This document shows positions 33,486 to 41,683 of a DNA stretch of 55,236 nt, piece by piece. The notes below the pieces were generated by a model that saw nothing but the letters and a program-made list of their open reading frames with translations, made no database searches and was not told the origin of the DNA. Origin of the DNA: Aquimarina megaterium XH134. Lineage in GTDB: Bacteria; Bacteroidota; Bacteroidia; Flavobacteriales; Flavobacteriaceae. A program made the translations under genes and the position numbers. The stretch lies in contig NZ_JACB01000062.1 in NCBI RefSeq assembly GCF_000520975.1, forward strand, positions 1 through 55,236, in the 5' to 3' direction. Positions within the stretch are counted from its first letter, which is position 1. The number at the start of each line of letters is the position of its first letter.

Positions 33486-33782
33486 ATGAAAAGAGTAATT
33501 GTTGACTACAAAAAACTTAACAAAGACATTTTAAACCTACTAGTAGAAAAGTTTCCCGATGGTTATAATGATAGAGATATAGTTCATTTTAGAAACCAAC
33601 ATAATGAAGCAATAGAAGCTGTAGAAGTAAGAACAGAAGAGACAATCTATTTGGTTAAAATTAGCAAACGTCTGGCAGATACTATGGAAAGTTTTGAAGA
33701 GGAAGAAGAAAGTGTAAGTGCTAGCAATAATATACCTGAAGAAGTGAATAAAGATCAGGTAGCAGGTATTGATGATAAGTAA
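33486..33782 (+). CDS. Small conserved flavobacterial protein, unknown
   Basis: 98 residues from the ATG at 33486; a GTG at 33477 would add three residues. It begins MKRVIVDYKKLNKDILNLLV, then EKFPDGYNDRDIVHFRN and EAVEVRTEETIYLVKISKRL, and ends in an acidic, low-complexity tail (EEEEESVSASNN). No signal or membrane helix. I recall near-identical N-termini in other Flavobacteriaceae as an unnamed family. The mixed alpha/beta core with exposed acidic tail suggests a small cytoplasmic regulator, but nothing more can be said. Confidence 0.75.
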   Translation: MKRVIVDYKKLNKDILNLLVEKFPDGYNDRDIVHFRNQHNEAIEAVEVRTEETIYLVKISKRLADTMESFEEEEESVSASNNIPEEVNKDQVAGIDDK

Positions 33783-33834
33783 CCTTATGACTATTATGTT
33801 ATTATTTCAGATAAGATGGCGACATAAATAAAGA

Positions 33835-34746
33835 TCATTTTTTTTCGAAGTATACATTCTCTTTACTTTTGATGTTTTTTTTATATGAATTAGGAGATTC
33901 TCCTGTTTTATTTTTAAAAAGCCTACTAAAATATGAAGGGCTTTCGAATCCTAGTATAAAAGAGATTTCTTTCGAGCTGATTTGGCTATAAAGAAGTAAT
34001 CGTTTTGCTTCAATAATTATGCGATCAATAATTATTTTCTTGCTCGAAGACCCATTAACAAGCATTGTGATTTCGGTTAGCTTTCTATTTGATAAACCTA
34101 ACTCCTGAGCATAAAAATCACACTCGTGATAACTAGAGAAATTAAGTTCTAATAATTCTAGAAATTTATAATACATCTTTTTTTCATAAGATTGATTTAA
34201 ATTTTGGTTACCGCTATTGATTTCATTGCATTTTCGTTGTAATTTTACTAATAAAGTAAGTAATAAAAAAACGATTGTATTCCTTCTTCCATAAGAATAT
34301 AATGGAGATAAGTACTCATAATGAAGTTGATCCAAAATTGCTTCAAAATGTGATACATCATCTTTGTCTAAAACAATTGTATTTACCTTGGATATATTAT
34401 GAATTATTGATAAAAAAGAGATGTTATCGATTGTTGTTTGAAAAGGAATAAGTTCACTGTCAAAACGAATTAGAAAACCTTGCATGTTTTTTCCTTTAAT
34501 AAAATCGTGTACCTGCCCTCGCTCTATTAAATAAAAAGTGTTTGGAGTTTTTAGATTCACAAGCTCATCGTCTATGTTCTGAAGTGCTTCACCAGATTTA
34601 AAATAAATAATCTCATGATATGTATGACGATGTGGATCTCTGTCTTTTCTATTTCTGTTTTTTTCATGAAGTAAGGGACGCATAAAAAAGGGTAAATCTT
34701 TTTTATCCGAGAATTTATCTAATCGAATCAAATCTTTATCTTTCAT
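33835..34746 (-). CDS. AraC family transcriptional regulator of the homoprotocatechuate island
   Basis: 303 residues. The N-terminal part (about 20-120) is a cupin-like ligand domain (HRHTYHEIIYFKSGEALQNI, GQVHDFIKG), and the C-terminal 100 residues form an AraC/XylS double helix-turn-helix (LGLSNRKLTEITMLVNGSSSKK, ISFILGFESPSYFSRLFKNK). It is transcribed away from the hpa operon across a 125-bp gap, the usual layout for a local regulator. The palindrome at 34795-34818 lies in this gap. A TATTTTTG element (minus, 34751-34758) ends only 4 bp before the ATG, which would give a nearly leaderless mRNA. Confidence 0.9.
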   Translation of the reverse strand: MKDKDLIRLDKFSDKKDLPFFMRPLLHEKNRNRKDRDPHRHTYHEIIYFKSGEALQNIDDELVNLKTPNTFYLIERGQVHDFIKGKNMQGFLIRFDSELIPFQTTIDNISFLSIIHNISKVNTIVLDKDDVSHFEAILDQLHYEYLSPLYSYGRRNTIVFLLLTLLVKLQRKCNEINSGNQNLNQSYEKKMYYKFLELLELNFSSYHECDFYAQELGLSNRKLTEITMLVNGSSSKKIIIDRIIIEAKRLLLYSQISSKEISFILGFESPSYFSRLFKNKTGESPNSYKKNIKSKENVYFEKK

Positions 34747-34794
34747 ACATCAAAAATAACTCATTATGCTACACTAATAATAATGAAAAAACAA

Positions 34795-34818
34795 AAAGTG
34801 CAACAATTATAGCACTTT
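34795..34818. promoter_or_regulatory. Palindromic operator A: AAAGTGC-N10-GCACTTT (hpa operon side)
   Basis: A 24-bp palindrome in the gap between the AraC gene and the hpa operon. The same sequence with the same 10-bp spacer recurs at 43942-43965 before the aminotransferase gene, and both are preceded by AACAA. The palindrome centre lies about 65 bp before the hpaH ATG. It cannot be a terminator here, since genes on both sides start from this gap. Confidence 0.65.
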
Positions 34819-34871
34819 TATGAATCTACTTTGTTTTTAAATAAACGAGATTGCAACTAATAAATTATACT

Positions 34872-35675
34872 ATGTTAACTTCATTACAAATAAAAGAGGA
34901 AGCAAATCGGTTACATGATTCAGAAAAAAATAAAAACCAGGTAGTAGCCACAACAAATTATTTTCCCGAGATGGATATCAATGATGCCTATCAAATTCAG
35001 GAAGAGTGGGTTAATATCAAAAAAAAAGAAGGTAGAAAAGTAGTCGGGTATAAAATTGGGCTTACTTCAAAGGTTATGCAAGTCGCTATGAATATCAATG
35101 AACCTGACTATGGAACACTACTAGACGATATGGTTTATGAAAATGGTTGTGAGATAAAGACTTCTGATTTTTTAGACCCTAGGATAGAAGTAGAGCTAGC
35201 TTTTGTGCTAAAAAAACCACTTTTTGGCGATACTCTTACAATAGAAGATGTATTGGATGCAACAGATTATGTAGTGCCTGTACTAGAACTTATTGCAGCA
35301 CGTACTTATCGAGTAGACCCCAAGACCAATTACGTTAGAACTGTTAAAGATACGATTTCGGATAATGCAGCGAATGCAGGGATTATTTTGGGCAATACCA
35401 GAATTAATCCTCGAGATATAGATCTAAGATGGGTAGGCGCATTATTATACAAAAATGGAACTATAGAGGAGTCTGGTGTTGCTGCAGCGGTACTCGATCA
35501 TCCTGCCAAAGGGGTCATTTGGTTAGCAAAAAAATATGCAAAACATAATATAACATTAGATGCAGGGCAAATCATTTTGGCAGGCTCTTTTACACGTCCA
35601 GTTATTGTAAAAGCCGGAGATACTATTACCGCTGATTATAATTCATTGGGAAAAATAACTTGTAATTTTATGTAA
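34872..35675 (+). CDS. hpaH: 2-oxo-hept-3-ene-1,7-dioate hydratase (HpaH-like)
   Basis: 267 residues from the ATG at 34872 (MLTSLQIKEEANRLHDSEKN); a TTG at 34851 would add seven residues. The length and motifs fit the HpaH/MhpD hydratase group: YQIQEEWVNIKKKEGRKVVGYKIGLTS, then RIEVELAFVLKKPL with the metal-binding E-x-E, and NAGIILG. It adds water to the C3-C4 double bond of 2-oxo-hept-3-ene-1,7-dioate, giving the aldolase substrate. It opens a nine-gene operon (to 43931) with short gaps, and the aldolase HpaI starts 4 bp after its stop. Confidence 0.88.
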   Translation: MLTSLQIKEEANRLHDSEKNKNQVVATTNYFPEMDINDAYQIQEEWVNIKKKEGRKVVGYKIGLTSKVMQVAMNINEPDYGTLLDDMVYENGCEIKTSDFLDPRIEVELAFVLKKPLFGDTLTIEDVLDATDYVVPVLELIAARTYRVDPKTNYVRTVKDTISDNAANAGIILGNTRINPRDIDLRWVGALLYKNGTIEESGVAAAVLDHPAKGVIWLAKKYAKHNITLDAGQIILAGSFTRPVIVKAGDTITADYNSLGKITCNFM

Positions 35676-35679
35676 TACC

Positions 35680-36480
35680 ATGAAAATTTCTAAAAACACA
35701 TTCAAAGAAGCAGTATGCAATCGTGAAACCATTTATGGTATATGGAACGGTATTGTAGATACCATTACAGCAGAGATTTTGGCTGGTTCTGGATTTGATT
35801 GGATTGTAATTGATGGAGAGCATGCTCCATTTGATTTACGAACTATTCAGACTCAACTACAGGTAATGGCTGCATATGATGTGCAGGTTATTGTTCGTCC
35901 ACCTGTTGGGGATTCGGTACTTATAAAACAACTTATGGATATGGGAGTGCAAAGTTTGTTAATTCCTATGGTAGAAAGTGCATCTCGGGCAGAAGAACTT
36001 GTAAAGGCAATGCGTTATCCCCCAGAAGGATGTAGAGGTATAGGTACAGCATTGGCAAGAGCATCAAAATGGAATAGAACTAATGATTACTTTCTAGATG
36101 CTAATAATGAAATGTGTTTGATCTGCCAGGTAGAATCTGTTCAAGGAATTAATAATTTGGAAGAAATCTTAGCAGTAAATGGAGTAGATGGAGTATTTAT
36201 TGGACCAGCAGATTTAGCTGGATCTATGGGGTATTTGGGACAACCCAACCACCCAAAAGTAAAAGAGGTAATAGTAAAAGCTATTCAGTGTATTAAGACT
36301 AAAGGAAAAACAGCAGGTTTCCTGTCTGTCTCAAAAGAAATTGTTAACTATTATAGTGAGCATGGTGCTAATATGATTGGAGTTGGGATTGATACTCTTT
36401 TATTAGCAAAAGCAGCAAAAGGATTAGCAGAAGATTATAAACCAGAACAAAAGAATAATACGTCAAATACGCACTACTAA
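35680..36480 (+). CDS. hpaI: 4-hydroxy-2-oxoheptanedioate aldolase (HpaI-like class II)
   Basis: 266 residues of the HpcH/HpaI family. Family residues seen: catalytic His in VIDGEHAPFD, Arg in IVRPP, metal Glu in LICQVESVQG and metal Asp in FIGPADLAGSMG. It cleaves 4-hydroxy-2-oxoheptane-1,7-dioate to pyruvate and succinic semialdehyde, the last pathway step before central metabolism. It is 4 bp from hpaH. A 69-bp gap follows, the largest within the operon. The assignment to HpaI rather than another aldolase of the family rests on the neighbours. Confidence 0.9.
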   Translation: MKISKNTFKEAVCNRETIYGIWNGIVDTITAEILAGSGFDWIVIDGEHAPFDLRTIQTQLQVMAAYDVQVIVRPPVGDSVLIKQLMDMGVQSLLIPMVESASRAEELVKAMRYPPEGCRGIGTALARASKWNRTNDYFLDANNEMCLICQVESVQGINNLEEILAVNGVDGVFIGPADLAGSMGYLGQPNHPKVKEVIVKAIQCIKTKGKTAGFLSVSKEIVNYYSEHGANMIGVGIDTLLLAKAAKGLAEDYKPEQKNNTSNTHY

Positions 36481-36549
36481 TTTGTAAAAAGTACAATGAT
36501 TGTGATAGTGAGAATTTGATTCAGCGATAAAAACAATAAATATATAGGT

Positions 36550-37293
36550 ATGAAACACGTAAGATTTGCATATAATGGAGGAATCCATCAGGGAATTTAT
36601 GAAAATAATACAATACTAAAAGGTACACAAGAATTTAATCCTGATGATGTTATGTTTCTTCCACCTGTCGATCCACAGGGAGTTGGTAAAGCGATAGGTG
36701 TGGCTTTAGCTTATGCAGATCATGCCAAGGAATTAAAATTAGAGATTCCAGAATATCCCATATTGTTTCATAAAATGCCTCACACAATGATTGGGCATAC
36801 ATCTAATATTATTGTTCCGGCGGGGATAGATTATATGCATTACGAATGTGAACTTGTGGCAGTAATTGGTCGTTCTTGCAGAAAAGTTAAAGCTGCAGAT
36901 GCATTAGATTATGTTGGATATTATATGGTGGGCAATGAAATCACAGTTCGTGATTTTGTGGTTAATTATTACAGACCACCACTTAAAGCAAAAGGATTTG
37001 ATACCTGGGGGCCTTGTGGCCCTTGGATGGTCGATGCCAAAGATATAGACCCTAATAATGTTTCCCTTAAAACCTGGGTTAATGGAGAATTAAGGCAAGA
37101 AGGGAATACCAAAAATATTAGACATAGCATTGCAGAATTAATAGAATATATGTCAGGTTTTATGACACTTAATCCCGGTGATATGATATGGTCAGGAACT
37201 CCAGAAGGAGTATCACATATTTATCCCGGAGATACAGTAGTATGTGAAGTAGCAGGTATCGGAAAATTAGAAAATTACTTAATAGCAGAATAA
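36550..37293 (+). CDS. FAH-domain decarboxylase/isomerase (HpaG-like, single domain)
   Basis: 247 residues with a single fumarylacetoacetate-hydrolase-fold domain. Metal ligands are in YECELVAVIG (E-x-E) and GNEITVRD (Asp), and the closing motif is GDMIWSGTPEGVSHIYPGD. E. coli HpaG has two such domains (decarboxylase and isomerase). Here only one is found, so it either performs the decarboxylation of 5-carboxymethyl-2-oxo-hex-3-ene-1,7-dioate alone or does both steps. It overlaps the dehydrogenase start by 1 bp (TAATG). Confidence 0.85.
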   Translation: MKHVRFAYNGGIHQGIYENNTILKGTQEFNPDDVMFLPPVDPQGVGKAIGVALAYADHAKELKLEIPEYPILFHKMPHTMIGHTSNIIVPAGIDYMHYECELVAVIGRSCRKVKAADALDYVGYYMVGNEITVRDFVVNYYRPPLKAKGFDTWGPCGPWMVDAKDIDPNNVSLKTWVNGELRQEGNTKNIRHSIAELIEYMSGFMTLNPGDMIWSGTPEGVSHIYPGDTVVCEVAGIGKLENYLIAE

Positions 37294-38807
37294 TGTTAGA
37301 CAAGAATTTAGAAGTATTACAACGGTTTTTACCTCAATTAAAAGAAAGAGGTATCAAGAACCTTATCAATGGAAACACTGTTGAAGCAATTTCAGGAAAA
37401 ACATTTGAGAATACGACACCTATAGATGGAAACTTTATAACCCACGTGGCCGAAAGTGATAAAGAAGATATTGATAATGCAGCGCAGGCGGCAATGGATG
37501 CTTTTGCAGAATGGAAAGCGATGTCTCATAAAAACAGACGAGATATTTTATATGCCATAGCAGAAAAAATAGAAGAACATGCAGACGAAATTGCAGTGTT
37601 AGAAAGTTATGATACAGGACAACCTATCCGCTTTATGAAAAAAGCAGCGATTAGAGGTGCTGCAAACTTTAAGTATTTTGCTGATAAGGTTATTGATGCA
37701 CAAAATGGGTTATCTACACCAGATACTCATCATGCAAATTATACCATTCGTCAACCCATAGGCCCGGTTGGGATCATTACTCCCTGGAATACTCCGTTTA
37801 TGCTAAGTACATGGAAAATAGCACCAGCTCTGGCAGCAGGGTGTACTGTTGTTCATAAACCTGCAGAATTTAGCCCTGTAACAGCAAACAGACTTGCAGA
37901 ATTAGCACATGAGGCAGGATTGCCAAGAGGAGTATGGAATGTTGTGCACGGCTTTGGAGAAAAAGCAGGGAAATCATTAACAGAACACGAATACATAAAG
38001 GCAGTAGCATTTATTGGGGAGACTACAACCGGTAGCCATATCATGAAACAAGGAGCACCAACATTAAAAAGAGTGCATTTAGAATTAGGAGGGCAAAATC
38101 CTATTATTGTTTTTAATGATGCTGATGTAGAGCGGGCTTTAGATGCTGCAATTTTTATGAAATACAGTCTTAACGGAGAACGATGTACATCAAGTAGTAG
38201 ATTACTATTACAAAAAGATATCTATTCTGATTTCGTTGAAAAACTAAAAAAGAGAGTCGCTGCTATAAAAGTAGGGCACCCATTAGACCCAGTAACAGAA
38301 ATTGGTCCTATGATTCATCCTACACATCAGGAAAAAGTATTGAATTATGGAGAAATAGGAAAAAATGAAGGCGCAACTCTGGCAGTAGGTGGTGGTAAAC
38401 CAGATGGGTTAGAAAAGGGATGTTATGTAAATCCAACACTTTTTATTGATGCATCAAAAGATATGCGTATTGCCCAGGAAGAAGTCTTTGGACCATTCTT
38501 AACTGTAATTCCATTTGAAACTGAAGAGGAGGCAATTAAAATAGCCAATGCTGTAAAATATGGATTAACAGCGTATATCTGGACAAAAGATGTAAGCCGT
38601 GCGCATCGAATAGCACACCAAGTAGAAGCAGGAATGGTTTGGATAAATTCTCAAAATGTAAGACACCTGCCTACACCTTTTGGTGGTGTTAAATACAGTG
38701 GTATAGGAAGAGATGGCGGAGAGTATAGTTTTAACTTTTATATGGAAACCAAAAATATCTCTATAGCACTAGGAGATCATGATATCCCAAAATTGGGGAT
38801 TGAATAA
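37293..38807 (+). CDS. hpaE: 5-carboxymethyl-2-hydroxymuconate semialdehyde dehydrogenase (HpaE-like)
   Basis: 504 residues of the ALDH superfamily. The NAD-binding and active-site regions are GIITPWNTPFMLSTWKIAPA, the general base Glu in LELGGQNP and catalytic Cys in GERCTSSSRLL. The closing PFGGVKYSGIGRDGGEYSFNFYMETK is characteristic of the HpaE/HMSD group. It oxidises the ring-cleavage product CHMS to the dicarboxylate. It sits between the FAH gene (1-bp overlap) and hpaD, the usual hpa order. Confidence 0.9.
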   Translation: MLDKNLEVLQRFLPQLKERGIKNLINGNTVEAISGKTFENTTPIDGNFITHVAESDKEDIDNAAQAAMDAFAEWKAMSHKNRRDILYAIAEKIEEHADEIAVLESYDTGQPIRFMKKAAIRGAANFKYFADKVIDAQNGLSTPDTHHANYTIRQPIGPVGIITPWNTPFMLSTWKIAPALAAGCTVVHKPAEFSPVTANRLAELAHEAGLPRGVWNVVHGFGEKAGKSLTEHEYIKAVAFIGETTTGSHIMKQGAPTLKRVHLELGGQNPIIVFNDADVERALDAAIFMKYSLNGERCTSSSRLLLQKDIYSDFVEKLKKRVAAIKVGHPLDPVTEIGPMIHPTHQEKVLNYGEIGKNEGATLAVGGGKPDGLEKGCYVNPTLFIDASKDMRIAQEEVFGPFLTVIPFETEEEAIKIANAVKYGLTAYIWTKDVSRAHRIAHQVEAGMVWINSQNVRHLPTPFGGVKYSGIGRDGGEYSFNFYMETKNISIALGDHDIPKLGIE

Positions 38808-38829
38808 TAGTAATGATAAAAAAATAAGT

Positions 38830-39810
38830 ATGGCACTAGTACCTCATAACTTCGATTTACCTTTTAATATTATTCGTTGTAGCCATGTAGAATATGCTGT
38901 AACCGATTTAGAAGAATCCCATAAATTTTATGTGGATATATTAGGTTTAATTGAGACCGAAAGAACTGAAGATACCATTTACCTGCGTGGTTTAGAAGAA
39001 CAACAGCACCACTCTTATATTTTAAAAAAAGCAAAAGACCCTTCTGTACTGGCAGTTGGATTTAAAGTAGCTTTTGAAAAAGATTTAGATGCGTTAAAAA
39101 CACATTTAGACAACATTGATGTTGATACTGAGTGGGTTTCAAAATATGCCGAGGACCGAACACTACGAGTCGTATCGCCACAAGGTTTTATTTTAGAGTT
39201 TTATGCACGTATGAAAAAAGTACCTCAAAAGCTCAGAGAATATAAAGCTTATCGAGGAATGCATCCGCAGCGGTTTGACCACTTTAATGTTTTTACACCC
39301 AATGCGCAAGAAACATATGAATTTTTTGTAAGTCAACTAGGATTTAGACTTACCGAGTATTCTACTACAGAAAAAGGAGAAATGTGGGCTGCCTGGATGC
39401 ATCGAAAAGGAAATGTTCATGATATGGCACTAACCAATGGTGATGGACCTAGATTACATCATTCGGCTATTTGGGTACCTACCGCACTTAATATTATTCA
39501 TCTACTAGATGTGATGTCTACCACCGGATATGTGAATAATATCGAGCGAGGCCCAGGAAGGCATGGCGTGTCCAATGCTTTTTTCTTATATATTCTAGAT
39601 CCAGATGGTCATAGAATAGAAATTTATACCTGTGATTATTTAACTGTTGATCCCGATTTAGAACCGTTGGGTTGGGATTTAAGTGATCCACAAAGGCAAA
39701 CACTATGGGGAGCGCCGGCACCAAGAAGTTGGTTTGAAAACGGAAGTACATTTATAAATACCAAAGTAAAAAAAGCAACCATGGAAGCACGTCCAATAAT
39801 AGCAGATTAG
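38830..39810 (+). CDS. hpaD: Homoprotocatechuate 2,3-dioxygenase, type I extradiol (HpaD)
   Basis: 326 residues from the ATG at 38830; an upstream in-frame ATG at 38779 lies inside hpaE and is unlikely. Two VOC domains are visible. Its sequence is close to Brevibacterium/Arthrobacter homoprotocatechuate dioxygenases (WMHRK, NIERGPGRHGVSNAFFLYIL, LDPDGHRIEIYTCDY). Metal ligands by alignment from memory are His151, His211 and Glu264, with His197 and Tyr254 in the second shell. It cleaves 3,4-dihydroxyphenylacetate between C2 and C3 to CHMS. This gene fixes the operon's substrate class. Confidence 0.95.
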   Translation: MALVPHNFDLPFNIIRCSHVEYAVTDLEESHKFYVDILGLIETERTEDTIYLRGLEEQQHHSYILKKAKDPSVLAVGFKVAFEKDLDALKTHLDNIDVDTEWVSKYAEDRTLRVVSPQGFILEFYARMKKVPQKLREYKAYRGMHPQRFDHFNVFTPNAQETYEFFVSQLGFRLTEYSTTEKGEMWAAWMHRKGNVHDMALTNGDGPRLHHSAIWVPTALNIIHLLDVMSTTGYVNNIERGPGRHGVSNAFFLYILDPDGHRIEIYTCDYLTVDPDLEPLGWDLSDPQRQTLWGAPAPRSWFENGSTFINTKVKKATMEARPIIAD

Positions 39811-39811
39811 T

Positions 39812-40174
39812 ATGCCACATATAACATTAGAATGCTCAGGTAATATAGAAGCAGATTTTAGAACTGTTTTTCAAACCTTAACCGATGAACTCGTAGCCAC
39901 GGGACATATTCCTCGATTAGGAGTAAAGTGTAGAGTTGTACAATCTAGTGATCATTTTATTATTGATGGTAATCCAGATTATAAAATGATAAATCTATTG
40001 ATTCGTTTACGCGAAGGTCGTTCTCTCGAAGTTCGAAAAGAATTATCAGAAATCGGAATGAAAGTGTTGCAGAAATATTTTCAAAAAGAGATTAATGCTA
40101 AAGAAATTATCCTTTCTACAGAGATAAAAGAATTGATAATGGGACTAGACTTAACCAAAAATGCTGTAAGATAA
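39812..40174 (+). CDS. hpaF: 5-carboxymethyl-2-hydroxymuconate isomerase (HpaF-like)
   Basis: 120 residues of the CHMI tautomerase-like family: MPHITLECSGNIEADFRTVF gives the N-terminal Pro catalyst after Met removal, with CRVVQSSDHFIIDGNPDYKMINLLIRLREGRS in the middle. It ketonises the CHM dicarboxylate for the FAH-type decarboxylase. The ATG is 1 bp after the hpaD stop, and the next gene begins immediately after its own stop, so the whole block is one translationally compact operon. Confidence 0.9.
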   Translation: MPHITLECSGNIEADFRTVFQTLTDELVATGHIPRLGVKCRVVQSSDHFIIDGNPDYKMINLLIRLREGRSLEVRKELSEIGMKVLQKYFQKEINAKEIILSTEIKELIMGLDLTKNAVR

Positions 40175-41680
40175 ATGAAATCAATACAAGAACTTTCGTT
40201 ACACCCAAAGACTACATCTTTTTTTAGTGACCTGTCTAAGAAGAATTTTATAAATAATGAGTGGGTTTTAGCAGATTGCGATGAAGTTAGCCAAGTAATT
40301 AATCCTGCTAATGAAGAGGTGATTGCTACTATTCCTATTTCTTCACGAGAAGATGTAAACAAAGCGGTGGGGGCAGCTAAGAAAGCCTTGTATGCTTATG
40401 AATGGCGAAAAATGCTTCCTGCAGACCGAGAGCGGTTACTCTATAAACTAAGTGATTTAATTGAAGAAAATGCAGATCATATCGCCGAAGTAATCACTTT
40501 AGAAAATGGAAAACCCTTTATAGAAGCCAGAAAATCTGAAGTATTAGGTGCGGCCAAAACGTTTCGATACTATGCCGGATGGTGTAGTAAAATCGAGGGA
40601 GAAACCTTTAATATTTCTATTCCGCAACCCCATAATAAACAAAATTTTGCTTTTACATGTAGAGAGCCTATAGGAGTAGTAGCTGCAGTTATCCCTTGGA
40701 ATACCCCATTCTCTATTGCAGCTTGGAAATTGGCACCGGCCTTGGCAACAGGTTGCACGGTGGTATTAAAACCATCGGGAGAAACACCACTAAACGCCTT
40801 GGTGTTAGCAGAACTTATTGCAGAAGCTGGTTTTCCGGCAGGTGTAGTCAATATTATATTGGGTAATGGAAAAACTACAGGAAATGCTTTAGTATCACAT
40901 CCTGATATCGATAAAGTAACTTTTACAGGATCTACTACTACTGGAAAAGCGATAGGAAAAGCTGCAATAGATTCTATTACAGCAATATCATTAGAACTGG
41001 GAGGGAAATCCCCTGCAGTTGTTTTTGAAGATGCAGATTTAGATTGGGCATCCCAATGTGTATCTCAAGGTATTTTTAGAAACATGGGACAAATTTGTGT
41101 TTCGGGTTCTAGAGTATATATACAGGAAAAAGTTTATGATAAAGTCATGACTAATATTATGCACAGCGCTCAAAAAATGAAAATTGGACATGGATTTGAG
41201 GATAATGTGGCTTTAGGGCCTTTGGTGTGTAAATCACATTTAGATACTGTTACCAATTATATAAAATTAGGTAACGAAGAGGGAGCTACTTTAATTTCTG
41301 GTGGAAAAAAGATAAAAGATAAAGGATATTTTTTAGAGCCTGCTATTTTTTCTGCTACAGATAACAACCTGAGAGTATTACAAGAAGAGATTTTTGGCCC
41401 TGTATTGGTTGGTGTACCTTTTAAAACTATTGAAGAAGCAATTCAATTGGCTAATCAGACTAATTATGGTCTCTCTTCTACTGTTTTTACTAAAGATGTT
41501 TCTAAGGCTATGAGAATGGTAGATGAACTGGAAGCCGGCTGGGTATGGGTAAATTCTAATGCTAGGTCAGATCCTCATTTCCCTTTAGGTGGATTTAAAC
41601 AATCGGGGATAGGAAAAGAATTGGGAAAAGAAGGGTTATATGCTTTTACAAAAACAAAAGCAGTAAATATAGTATACTAA
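40175..41680 (+). CDS. Aldehyde dehydrogenase, phenylacetaldehyde-dehydrogenase-like
   Basis: 501 residues. NAD-binding VVAAVIPWNTPFSIAAWKLA, catalytic Glu in LELGGKSP and Cys in GQICVSGSRVYI. The early AAKTFRYYAGWCSKIEGETF and closing FPLGGFKQSGIGKELGKEGL most recall phenylacetaldehyde dehydrogenases (FeaB/PAD type). In this operon it could oxidise arylacetaldehyde to the arylacetate that HpaD cleaves. It might instead oxidise the succinic semialdehyde released by HpaI; both fit. It starts directly after the hpaF stop and is 3 bp from the ThDP enzyme gene. Confidence 0.88.
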   Translation: MKSIQELSLHPKTTSFFSDLSKKNFINNEWVLADCDEVSQVINPANEEVIATIPISSREDVNKAVGAAKKALYAYEWRKMLPADRERLLYKLSDLIEENADHIAEVITLENGKPFIEARKSEVLGAAKTFRYYAGWCSKIEGETFNISIPQPHNKQNFAFTCREPIGVVAAVIPWNTPFSIAAWKLAPALATGCTVVLKPSGETPLNALVLAELIAEAGFPAGVVNIILGNGKTTGNALVSHPDIDKVTFTGSTTTGKAIGKAAIDSITAISLELGGKSPAVVFEDADLDWASQCVSQGIFRNMGQICVSGSRVYIQEKVYDKVMTNIMHSAQKMKIGHGFEDNVALGPLVCKSHLDTVTNYIKLGNEEGATLISGGKKIKDKGYFLEPAIFSATDNNLRVLQEEIFGPVLVGVPFKTIEEAIQLANQTNYGLSSTVFTKDVSKAMRMVDELEAGWVWVNSNARSDPHFPLGGFKQSGIGKELGKEGLYAFTKTKAVNIVY

Positions 41681-41683
41681 ACT

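Noticed and set aside
34851..34871. TTG start that would lengthen HpaH by seven residues
   Set aside because: The ATG at 34872 fits the family length and the first extra residues are not conserved in the family as I know it.
38779..38829. Upstream ATG that would make hpaD overlap hpaE
   Set aside because: The extra 17 residues are not part of known dioxygenases; the ATG at 38830 leaves a normal 22-bp gap.
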